A stretch of 64,000 bases of DNA. Source: Sipunculus nudus (lineage: Eukaryota; Annelida; Sipuncula; Golfingiida; Sipunculidae). Position numbers and translations under genes: made by a program. Positions 47,301 through 55,839 of this stretch are shown here, piece after piece. Numbering within the stretch: the stretch's first letter is position 1; each line of letters starts with the position of its first letter. The DNA is taken from the NCBI GenBank assembly GCA_026874595.1, contig CM049307.1, positions 60,642,870-60,706,869 on the forward strand, written 5' to 3'. A model generated the notes under the pieces. It was given only the letters and a program-made list of their open reading frames with translations, had not been told where the DNA came from and made no database searches.

Positions 47301-50300
47301 ATTTACCACTTAACATGATAACTGTCAAAGCTAGAGACTTTTCTTCAGGTATATAACTGTATTTAACCAAGATTAAATTGTATACCCAAAATTGGATCTG
47401 AAATTTGTAAATATTTCAAGTTATAAGCATCAATATAAAATCAGTACCTTTAATTTTGCTGATCTTTGACATGTCACTTTTTTTACCTGTAGGTATATTC
47501 ATTTTTAATTTTTATAGCAGGTACACATAATTAATAAACTGTTAAATACTGATTTGAAAATAAATGCTAAAAAATTAGGCTAGTCATTAATTTTTTCAGG
47601 GGCTCTATTGTATTAATTTGCCATTTCATGCAAGCTCCAGGCTGCCCACTTCCGGTCACAACAGCCCTGCCAGGGTAACCTTATAAGTGATGCCACAACA
47701 TTCCAGCATCCCTGCTGTGACAGGTGTACAGTTATTCTTATGTCAACTCCCCCCCCCCCTTCAATCATATCAACCATCCATGACCTATATTACCTGTTCC
47801 TCTCAGACTTTATCTCCATTTGATATTATTTTAGATTTTACCTTCAAGGTCAGTTTCAGCTGAGCACAGTAACCCATAGGTCCCTTGTTGACTGTTGAAT
47901 TTAATAGGGTAGCATGTATATCACAAGTACAAAGAAGTACAAGCATCATTGAAACAAATATTACTCCTGAAATACTGGCATGGATTGCAGTAAAATAATT
48001 TTAGGTGTTTGATATGAATTCAAACCCATCTTGAGCTGCACAGATGTATGAAACCCAAAACAATTGTAGTTTGTACCACAAGTCTTGTAAATGACTTAGC
48101 TATCTGAAATGTATAAATATGCCCATTTTCTATCTGATATGGCAAACCCCTCTTGAAAAATAATCAGGGATATACACGGTGCAAAAATTATTGTAGGTAG
48201 CCCCATTGGTCTTGTATAGGATGAAGCTATCCTAAATGTAGAATTAAATAAATTTTCAGAATTATATAGCAAATTCTGCCTGAGAAATCAGCAGGGATAT
48301 ACACAATGCAAAAATTAATATTTATTTATGTTCATATCGCTAGTCATTTCCTTTAATACAACATTTAGCTCACTTGAGAATTGAAGTTTTGCATATTGTA
48401 TTTGTCACAGATACTTATTTCATGATGAGTAATATAAATAAATTTTATAGATTACTTGAAACTTTTTTTAAGCATGATAGATTGACAGTAATCTCATGTA
48501 TAATTACTTTAAAGTATTACTCATTGTAGGATCCAAATATGGGATAACTGATATCATATGCATTGATCAATTATATAATATGCTTTGATTTTTAGTCCAC
48601 TGCATGCATTTGCATTGATACAATGCATGCATATTGCATTAAGGATGGTTTTAGGATTCCTTTCTTGCTTAAGGATATTTTCCTTGAGTAAGTAAATATT
48701 CCTTAAACATTTGGAAAAATATATGAATTTTCTTACCCCAATCCCAAATGACTTAAAACAAGAAAATATTTTTAAGAAACTATTCCTTATTTTAAGTCCA
48801 ATTTTCTTATTTAAGTTAAATTTCCTTGTTTGTTTCTTATTTAAGATAAATTTCCTTGTTTGTTTCCTAGGTCCTATCAAGAAAATATTTCTAGTTTTTC
48901 AAGTAAAATTTTCTAGATTATATTTAAGGAAATATTTCTTGCCTCACTCCCAAGGATATTTTACTTATATAAAGTTTTTTTTTTCTCATTATAAGAAAGA
49001 GATTTTTGGCAGTGCAGGAACTTCATTTCTTCAGTGCTATTGCATTATATTTACAAAATCTTGGTCAAGTTCAAAGATGGGTGATCTTGACCTACTTTTC
49101 AAGGTCACAGAGCTTAGTATAGAAAAAAACTTAGGAGCTTATTTCTCAGGAAGCATTTGGTGGATTGTTATGAAACATGGTATATACCTCTCCAATTTAA
49201 ATTTATAAATGATTATCAACTTTTGCTAATATTCTAGTTTCGCAATACAATGCTTACAGATACTGGCCTAATGTTAGGTCTGTGGGCGCATAATGACCAC
49301 TTACAGATCGAGTTCGCGTTTCGTCCCAGTTAACCTATTTTTCACCATATGACAGATCCTGAACATAGAAAATTTCATGAAAGACAGAAATTTTCATGAA
49401 AAATGCACATATATTATGCCTGCAGATACTGGCCTGATTTTTGGTGTGTTGCTTGATAATGACCCTTTACAGATCAAGTTTGCATTTTGCCCTTGTTGAC
49501 CTACTTTTGACCATACAACACTTCCTGAACTTAAAAAATTTTACAAAATTTAACAAATGTTTCTAATTTGCTCCAGGTAGGGGCATTCGTGTTGTTCCGA
49601 CACATCTAGTTCATGCTTTTATTTTGTCATATTTTGTCCATGCTAGGCATGTCTGCATTAACGAAAGAAACCAAACTTTTCATTGAGCTTAAACTATGTA
49701 GAGACTTACATTTTGGACAGGGTTTTGGATCTTTTGTCATGACAAATATTGATATTATATTTGTAATCACTGCCAGGTATTAATATTCAAATTTCCCATG
49801 TTAGCCAGGGCTAGCATTCAAAATGATGTGCTGTTTTTTGTTATACACAGACTGGAAGAGTGGTACTGGCAGCAGCTCTAACAGCCCCGGCAGAACATCA
49901 GCATCCCCAGTCACCAATCAGGAGGAAGAAAACTGGGATGAAGAGATAGCTGCTGATGGTCAGTACGGGTACATCCTAATGCAAGAGTGTCTGTGGCTGT
50001 TTAATTATCAGACCTCAGCAGCTATGAAGCATCATAAAGATTTAAGTATCATGAATTAATAAGGCAACCTGGTATATTAGTCAAATTCCTTGTGTAGCCT
50101 ATACTAGTGGTATGCCAATTAATAAGTTATATCAATGATTGGTCATTTTCCAAATTAAATTGGTGATATTTTTTGCATAAATGATCACAATTTCACAAAT
50201 ATGATGGATGCACTTCCAAAGAAATCATATTATTTAAATAAAATATTCTAATTCTGTCAGAAACATAAAAAGATAGGGCACTAAATTGTGAACTACTTAA

Positions 50301-51594
50301 AACTGAACCTTGTGCATTGAATAAGTGTGAACTTCCTGGCCATTACCTTCACTTTTCCATGTGATGTACGAGTCAGGCTTAATTTACCAGGTCAATAATA
50401 TTATATAATTCTGTACAGCAGTTTTTACAGAAATATAGAATGTACATCAATTCATGATAGATGATCAGTCTTTTTTATTTTTCAATCAATTACTATGATT
50501 TTATTGCTGGTTCTTACCACTAGACTTTACCCATCTGAAGCTTGAGACAGTAAAGTTGTAGTTAACCAATTGAAAATTCATATTGAAAATAGAGTTGACA
50601 GGAATGATATACAGTTATTATCAAGACTTCAGAGGTTTCATATGTGAGGGAATAATGATATTAATCTAGAAAAACCTAGTTTATTTAGACATAAGAGCGA
50701 ATATCTGAGGTTCCATCATAATTTCACCATTGTGACAGTGTATACATAAAAGAACATTTTGACTGGCCAGATCCATCATGATAATCTTAGCAGGGAGTTT
50801 TTCTTCCCACAAACCCAGTACTCTTCATAACCAGTAGTTACATAGCATTCATTATAAGACTCTGACTCAACTGCTTCTATCAATATAAGGTTTGCTATAC
50901 AGATAGTTATAGCCAGGGACTTGGCATATGAAGAGAGTGATCCAATTATTGAGACCAAGGTAGTGCAGGTGTCAAAAACCATTCTACTTGAGCAGTGATA
51001 TTCAACTGACTGTGCAATGAAAGCAGTGATTCAGTGGAATAAGTTTTAGAACAAATGTAAAGTGACCACTGTTTCAGTAGTTTACCTACCAAGATGATGC
51101 TACAGCATCAACTCAGGGTCGTGCACAGTGGACCATTTATTATAATGCAGGGTCGGGGATACTGTGCCCAGCAGGTCACAATGCCTGTTTGTGTAGCCTG
51201 CCCACATTCTTGTATCAGAGAATCAGTTTTGTGTAGTCCCAGACTTGCTCACATAGAATATCATATATTGACTACAATGTTGTCAACAGGAACAGATGAT
51301 AGTGATGGATTGTCAGTCCATATATTAATGGGCTAATATTAAACTAATATATATATATATTAGCGACTTTTGGATTAATTTTAGATATAGGGGTTTTTGC
51401 CAAATGTGCTACTGTTAAAGTGTTACGTTATTGTTACAGATAATTGGGATGCAGGATGGGATGAAGAAGCCCCTGAACTACCTCAGCATCACCTCCTGCC
51501 CTCAGATCAGCATGCGCTGCCCGTGGTACGCAGACATCTCCCTGCATTAGCAGTACCTGGCCAGTTTGACGATGTTGACGACAGCGACGTCTAA
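36119..51594 (+). CDS. Leucine-rich-repeat protein with acidic/tryptophan tail, 7 coding exons
   Basis: Coding exons are 36119-37208, 37828-37976, 39154-39285, 40426-40560, 41222-41471, 49851-49958 and 51440-51594. They give 672 residues and a TAA stop. Residues about 25-460 form 18 LRRs of 23 residues with consensus LxxLPxxhxxLxxLxxLxLxxNx, the class seen in SHOC2 and LAP proteins. LRR12 carries an insertion around ERRAFCNGNY. There is no signal peptide or membrane segment, so it is intracellular. The rest is charged and probably disordered: YYPPRDPNLKNNWRGRVRGI, an acidic serine stretch (SESESDTEEDPP), MWAAMRRSLALWKSHD, an acidic run, then ENWDEEIAADGDNWDAGWDE and a terminal FDDVDDSDV. LRRs of this type usually bind proteins; the partner is unknown. 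I do not recognise an established family name. An in-frame TTG lies 12 nt upstream, but the ATG at 36119 is the natural start. Confidence 0.88.
37828..37976 (+). CDS. LRR gene coding exon 2
   Basis: Codes residues 364-413: QNRLHELPDSFSNLVNLRYC, then LPSKFGQLTKLEELRLDNNR. The acceptor is TTGACAG and the donor GTTTGT. It ends exactly at an LRR boundary in phase 0, which suits the exon 3 head LAELP. Confidence 0.9.
38512..39222 (+). repeat. Ten-unit 69-bp array made of intron tail plus LRR exon head
   Basis: Units start at 38512, 38598, 38667, 38736, 38805, 38878, 38947, 39016, 39085 and 39154. Eight of the nine complete repeat-to-repeat steps lie at 69 bp or close to it: seven are exactly 69, unit 5 is 73 and the first is 86. 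Each unit begins with an exon head (CTAGCAGAGCTGCCAG or CCAACAGAGCTGCCAG) and ends with TTGTTATCTATTACAG, a complete splice acceptor. Read as protein, each unit is 23 residues in LRR register (xxELPVSFxHLTxLMxLSCYLLQ). Units 1 and 9 contain stops and unit 5 a frameshift. Confidence 0.93.
39154..39285 (+). CDS. LRR gene coding exon 3 (tenth and only complete unit of the 69-bp array)
   Basis: Codes LRR 17 and 18 (LAELPVSFKHLTNLMTLDLF and MTEVPDSLHHLTKLTRLDLD). The acceptor is CTATTACAG and the donor GTAAGT after GATGGT. It is the only array unit with a full exon and a donor. Using any of the nine upstream acceptors would run into a stop codon before reaching this exon in frame. Confidence 0.85.
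39614..40113. mobile_element. Possible MITE with imperfect terminal repeats
   Basis: ACTTAAAGGGACATAATCAG at the left resembles the reverse complement of the right end (ACTTAAACGGGCCTAATCAC). The repeat is imperfect and no target duplication is clear. It lies in the intron after LRR exon 3. Confidence 0.35.
40426..40560 (+). CDS. LRR gene coding exon 4
   Basis: Codes NKFGLSAASVPNISHRNYYP then PRDPNLKNNWRGRVRGIQLS and DENKQ. It completes the last LRR (DG joined to NKFGLS) and begins the non-repeat tail. The acceptor is CTTACAG and the donor GTAAAC. Phase 0 on both sides. Confidence 0.88.
40834..40960. mobile_element. 127-bp foldback element
   Basis: The left arm TTAAACATGTGACATCCACT CTGGTTGG and the right arm reverse complement TTAAACATGTGGCACCCGCT CTGGTTGG pair over more than 30 bp. 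It lies in the intron between LRR exons 4 and 5. Confidence 0.7.
41222..41471 (+). CDS. LRR gene coding exon 5
   Basis: Codes residues 503-586: RGSESESDTEEDPPNKIKYD, then VMWAAMRRSLALWKSHD and a very acidic run ending CNNISNG. The acceptor is GTTTCAG and the donor GTTAGA. Phase 0 in, phase 1 out. The following intron (8.4 kb) holds the nested transposons. Confidence 0.85.
44111..44350. repeat. (AT)n microsatellites
   Basis: A pure AT run at about 44114-44166 and a second at about 44322-44350. No gene here. Confidence 0.95.
45220..46240 (+). mobile_element. Family B 3'-region fragment
   Basis: CCTAATATGAAAAACCACTG, GCCAGAAATT-type sequence, GACCATGTCACACCTAGGCT and ATTCCAAATGACACCATGCA align in order with 56780-57620 of the full B copy. 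Both termini are missing. Confidence 0.65.
46276..47893 (+). mobile_element. Family B element interrupted by a Harbinger-like MITE
   Basis: It starts at TATTAAGTCATCTGAGCTAT and a TCCGTCCGTC arm, and ends GTTTCAGCTGAGCACAGTAA then CCCATAGGTCCCTTG. B sequence stops at 46408 and resumes at 47022. It is nested within the CACTA-like insertion. Confidence 0.75.
46409..47021. mobile_element. PIF/Harbinger-like MITE, 613 bp, TTA target duplication
   Basis: TTA at 46406-46408 and 47022-47024 flanks AGCCGGCCGTAC at the left and AGCCAGCCATAC (reverse complement) at the right. Removing it restores the B consensus ATGTTAGATGTCC. Both arms carry palindromic GCGACAAGTCGC or GCGACATGTCGC words. Confidence 0.8.
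49851..49958 (+). CDS. LRR gene coding exon 6
   Basis: Codes DWKSGTGSSSNSPGRTSASP, then EEENWDEEIAAD. The acceptor is TACACAG and the donor GTCAGT. Phase 1 on both sides. It carries the first W-D-E/acidic motif. Confidence 0.82.
51440..51594 (+). CDS. LRR gene coding exon 7 (terminal)
   Basis: Codes DNWDAGWDEEAPELPQHHLL to a final VPGQFDDVDDSDV and TAA at 51592. The acceptor is TTGTTACAG. The join to exon 6 places two tryptophan/acid motifs close together. The 3' untranslated end cannot be fixed; AATAAA occurs at 53024 (inside an E element) and 53474. Confidence 0.85.
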
Positions 51595-51950
51595 TGTTAT
51601 ACATGTTGAGCATGTTTATGTATGTACCATGAAAAGAAGGTATATACAGCTAAGATTGTAATCCAGACACATCTTAGAAGTCCTGAGGTGATATTGCAGT
51701 TTTGATCTTGTCTTTGTGAGTTTAAAATCTGCCTAATCAAGACTGTAATAATCATTTTGGACCACACTATGGACACCTGTTGGCAATGACAAACACAATG
51801 ATAAAGTAAAAAGCACAAAAAGTATCATATATTTAAAAAGCGAGGTTCTGTCAGAGAGTCATTTAACAAACCCAAGAATACCTGCTCAGTGACCTGATCA
51901 CTCAAGACATAGGCAATGCACATGCTTATGGAAAATATAAATTGCCGTCT

Positions 51951-52240
51951 TGAGTAAGCAATGATCACAAATGCAGTCTGGCATAAGCAGTGATCATAGT
52001 TCCCATCTGGCATACTTGTAAGTAGTCATCTCGGTTGCAATTTGGCACAAGGGGTGATCATAGTTACAATTCAGCTCAAGTGGTGATCACAGCTGCAATC
52101 TGGTACAGGTGTTGATCACAGCTGCAATCTGGTACAAGTGGTGATCACAGCTGCACTCAGGTACAAGTGGTGATCACAATTGCAATATGGTACAAGTGAT
52201 GTTCACAGCTGCAATCTGGTACAAGTGATGATCATAGTTG
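51951..52240 (+). repeat. 29-bp tandem repeat in the presumed LRR 3' untranslated region
   Basis: About nine diverged units of GGTGATCACAGCTGCAATCT GGTACAAGT; the central ones are exactly 29 bp apart (52082, 52111). It begins about 360 bp after the stop codon. Each unit contains the palindrome TGATCA. Confidence 0.85.
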
Positions 52241-52746
52241 GTTTGGTTTAAGGGACTGTTAAATGTTATATTTGCCTGGATTCAGTCCTGCCTGACATAT
52301 GCATCATACACTGGTGATAGCATGGATCATTTGTTTGCACGAAGTGAGCTGGACTGCAGGGATTAAGATGTTTTATATGTTTATGGCTACAGCACACATT
52401 GCCAGGTTCATACTCAATGCAATATTTGCTATTTTCTTTGCTTAAGATATCTTTGATTTGGAAATGTTACAGTTTTGACAGATGTTAGTATGACAATACA
52501 TGATTTCTCTGTTCATGTCATTTTTGAAAAAGTTTGTTGTATGGATTCAAACAGTGTCTGTGTTGTCATAGAACAGAGTGATGAATTTGAAATTTGCCTG
52601 CAAGGTTTCATATAACCAAACTTTTGATTTGAAGACCATCTCATTTCATCACATTTCTTTCAAATGACTCGGCCTATATATTCTAGTTGCCATATGTAAT
52701 GACAGATTTTCAGGGCAACCAACAAACATACACATTTTAAATGTGA

Positions 52747-53087
52747 ACTAGAAATGTGCATTCTAAGGAATGCAAGCCTCCGCCATGTTGGGGTCCCTTT
52801 TTTGGGATGCTCCCTTATCCGTGTTTGCATTGACTTATTTGGCCCATATTCCCAGGTTCATTCTAGCATTAGTGACATGACATTTGTGAATATTCCTTGG
52901 TGTTCCTAAATCTGGATCATGTGCCAACTTCACCAAAATTTAATCGATTCTTTATTTGCCCATTCCTGAAATGGCCTTAAAATTTAATGAGATTCCACTC
53001 AATATTGCATGAGGTATGTTGTGAATAAATCGACAAGCACTCACACAAACAGGGATGAATGCTTAACCTGGCGGAGGCACATATATA
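52747..53087 (-). mobile_element. Family E Helentron-like element, copy 3 (best preserved)
   Basis: It starts ACTAGAAATGTGCATTCTAA then GGAATGCAAGCCTCCGCCA, and ends GAATGCTTAACCTGGCGGAG then GC. The 10-bp inverted repeat GCCTCCGCCA/TGGCGGAGGC links the ends, and the GCATTC/GAATGC hairpin lies next to CTAG. Confidence 0.75.
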
Positions 53088-53641
53088 CACCCAATATACA
53101 GGAAATATGAGAGGTGGTGAAATATTTTGTTGCATTTCACTGTCAATTTATAATCTTATATTGTAGGTAAATCAAGTTTTATTTGTAATGTAAACTGTTT
53201 TACATTTAGTCTTAATGAAGGACAACTGTCCTGGGAGTCAAACTCAGATTAAGATTTATATTGCTGCATTCTGCAAATGGTATTTCAAGGAGCCAGTCTT
53301 GCAAATGACCAGCTCCCTAAACTTGTGAAAGAAATTATATATTGAGAACTGCCAGTCCATGGAATTCTGACAAAAATAACAGGTTTTTGTTATACATTAA
53401 TATTAAATAATGTGACAAATTTGTATTTCAAGCCTATGGTGCTAATTAACGTAGATAACCCCACTGTTGGTTAAATAAAATGTTCACCCAGCAGATTAGA
53501 ATGAATCATGGTTCAGGCAAAGACTTCAAGTGGCTTATCCTGTGATACTGTCCCATAAGGAGAGTTGTCTAGGAAATTATCCCACAGAGGAATTTTGGCT
53601 GTGATATACCTCTGACAAAATATTTATCAGAAATTGTTATA

Positions 53642-53924
53642 CAGTGGAGCATTGTTTAACTGAACATTTCAGGGGACAAGGGTTTTGTTCAGATAAACAA
53701 ACGTTCAGATGAACAGTGGTGTGCTAAATAAAATTGTGGCATGTACTACTGGTAATTAGTCAGGACCAGGAGTCAATACACTTGCGATTTTTGTTCTTCT
53801 GATTCAACAAAAAAAGAATTTACTTTTGTAAAAATTTTGGATATGATTTCTGTTCTCAAATTTCATTTACAGATAAATGTTTTTATCTCCAATAAACAGT
53901 ATTTGGATGAACAGTGCTCCACTA
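53642..53924. mobile_element. Tc1/mariner-like MITE, 283 bp
   Basis: TA dinucleotides flank CAGTGGAGCATTGTT at the left and TAGTGGAGCACTGTT (reverse complement) at the right. The body repeats GAACA and TTCAGAT words and has no coding frame. Confidence 0.65.
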
Positions 53925-54324
53925 TAAGCTAATATATAATCCCTTAGATTAATGTACGTAATGATAATTACAGTTTTTCACCTTGAGCTTATGATTTGTC
54001 ACTTTTCCATTGTTTAGTTGTATCATTTAATGAAAATATATTAGATGTGGCATTTTGATATGATTTGGATAATGCCTCATGTAATTGGTAATTGTTCAGC
54101 CGGTTTCATTTTGAAAATGCTGTTGACAGTTTTATTTCTTGAACAAATTATTTGCATTGTTATTCCTTAACTCCAGTAATTCAAGTTTTCGTATATTTAG
54201 AATAAAACCAGTCCCTTGAATCCCTATTTATGGGAGTGATTTTATCAAGAAATAGATTAAAGGGGCCTATTCTGACATGTATTAAATACTGATAATCCAT
54301 TGAACCTTATTTAAAACCAGCCCA

Positions 54325-54600
54325 GGAAATGCAGATCCCATCGCACATAGGCTACTTGTTTTGATTATAGCCACATGTTTATTACATGTTGGGCCCACTT
54401 GAATAATTCAAACACATTCAACAAGGACATCTGGCAAGTCTGATGAAACAGAGTTTAGGAAAGGGTGGTTTGCAACTTGTGAAATTTCAACTTCCACACA
54501 TATGCAACCAAATTCTGTATGTGACATGGTTTTTCTGTTTGTCAGCATTGGTGCATGTACTGTGTTTACTTACAGCTTGTAGATAACAGAAATGTTATGA
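54325..54600 (+). repeat. Repeat copy containing an empty target site for B
   Basis: CATCGCACATAGGCTACTTG TTTTGATTATA through CAACAAGGACATCTGGCAAG to TTTTTCTGTTTGTCAGCAT resembles 55640-55839 joined to 58213-58260, with the B element absent. Confidence 0.6.
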
Positions 54601-55839
54601 AAACTTGTCGAAACAGGAGTTACCTAAGGTATATAAATATGTATACAGAGTAAGCCAGAAATCACATAAATTTGACAGAAAAGGTATGTGAATAAACAGC
54701 TCTAAAGACCTGTGCACTATGAGTATATTGATGTGCCTTATGTAGTGTGTCACAAAAGACGCAGTTTCTTCCATTACTTGTTACTTAACAGATTTCTTGA
54801 TAAAATCACACCATCATATAGGAATTCAAACAACTGTGTAAACCAATGATTGATTCATATAAGTCAGGTAATTATAATAAGACTTCATATCAATGATAGT
54901 GAAGGCGGGACCTGTAATGAGTAAATGCCATTTGTTTGACATCTAAACTTGATTAGGTCAATAGAGGGTTCTGTACTATTCTTTTAATTTTATTAACGTT
55001 TACCAGGATTTCGATGATTTTATTTTTCAGAATATAACTTCAGTATCAGTGTTCTAATCTGACAAAATGAGTGACATATAATTCATTTCTGCAGTCATTT
55101 TAATGTATTTCTAATGTCGCAAGGTCATATGCTGCTACCTGTGACTCCTTATGTTTCAGTAATTGTTACAGTTGATGCATTTTTGTTTGCTTATGTTTAT
55201 GAACACAGAAAGGTCTGATACAAAAGTGACAGTGATTTTGCAAGGTTAATATGACTGAAATGCTACCACCAAACCATGTGAATACTTCAGTGTAATTTAT
55301 TGCCATGAGCCATGGAAATATTAATCATACCAATAAACTATGGTTTTGATGAGTGCTGGCTTTTAGTCAAAATTTCTGTTTTGTAACAGGATTACTTTAG
55401 ACTTATCTTTTTGTAAACTGATAATATTTCTTTTGGCCTTGCCATATAAATGCAAATGTTTTCACATGCTTCATCAGAAGTACTAGAGCCTGAGCGGTTC
55501 TAATTTGTTACTTTTGTCATGAGACAACTTTTGCGAGTCTCATTTTTAGCTCAGCTGACTATAAGTCACCCCCCTCTTCCATCTATTAGCTATAGATAAT
55601 CCCCTGAACCGCCTGTAGAAATACAGTAGGCGGGATAACGCTGATCACATCGCACACAGGCTATTTGTTTTGTTTATATTCACATTACTAATGAGGGGTA
55701 CCTGCAAAAATAATCCAAGCACATTGAACAAGGACACCTGGCAGCATGTGAGATAACCAGTTTTGCAAAGAGCATTTTGCAACTAGTGACTTTTCAATTC
55801 TTTCAGTTTCCTCACAACCAACCACCTAAGTTGCATGTT

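Larger units (their letters stand above)
42802..49014. mobile_element. CACTA/EnSpm-like insertion of 6.2 kb without a recognisable transposase
   Basis: The ends are CACTGCCAAAAAT and ATTTTTGGCAGTG, flanked by a 2-bp CA duplication (42800-42801 and 49015-49016). Subterminal regions are rich in AAGGAAATAT and ACAAGGAA type motifs on both sides (42830-42900 and 48650-48960), as in CACTA elements. The interior holds B-family copies and an AT microsatellite; no transposase domain is readable. Confidence 0.65.
42357..49237 (+). mobile_element. Family D element, split by a 6.2-kb insertion
   Basis: D sequence at 42357-42801 starts TAGCCCTCAGCTCATAGGCT. It resumes at 49015 and ends CTTTTGCTAATATTCTAG at 49237. 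Removing 42802-49014 restores a continuous alignment with the D copy at 15536-16175, where GGATTCACCGTTGGAATTTT corresponds to the junction. Confidence 0.78.
41725..49609 (+). mobile_element. Family C element, outermost shell of a five-level nest
   Basis: The left end is ATGCCCCCGCCACAAAGTGG then CCGGGGCAT (hairpin). The right end is TTCGTGTTGTTCCGACACAT then CTAG followed by TT. C sequence occupies 41725-42356 and 49238-49609. Between them lies a D element that is itself interrupted. It lies in the 8.4-kb intron between LRR exons 5 and 6. Confidence 0.8.
53100..55545. other. Downstream non-coding region of the LRR gene
   Basis: Apart from the MITE at 53642-53924 and the repeat at 54325-54600, I see no coding exon or further repeat. 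A lone B/G start (TTAGCTCAGCTGACTATAAG) appears at 55547, followed by unrelated sequence. Confidence 0.5.

Noticed and set aside
48554..49208. Frames of 108 and 165 residues at the right end of the CACTA-like element
   Set aside because: AT-rich, phenylalanine/lysine-dominated translations of subterminal repeats, running across the element boundary at 49014 into D sequence.
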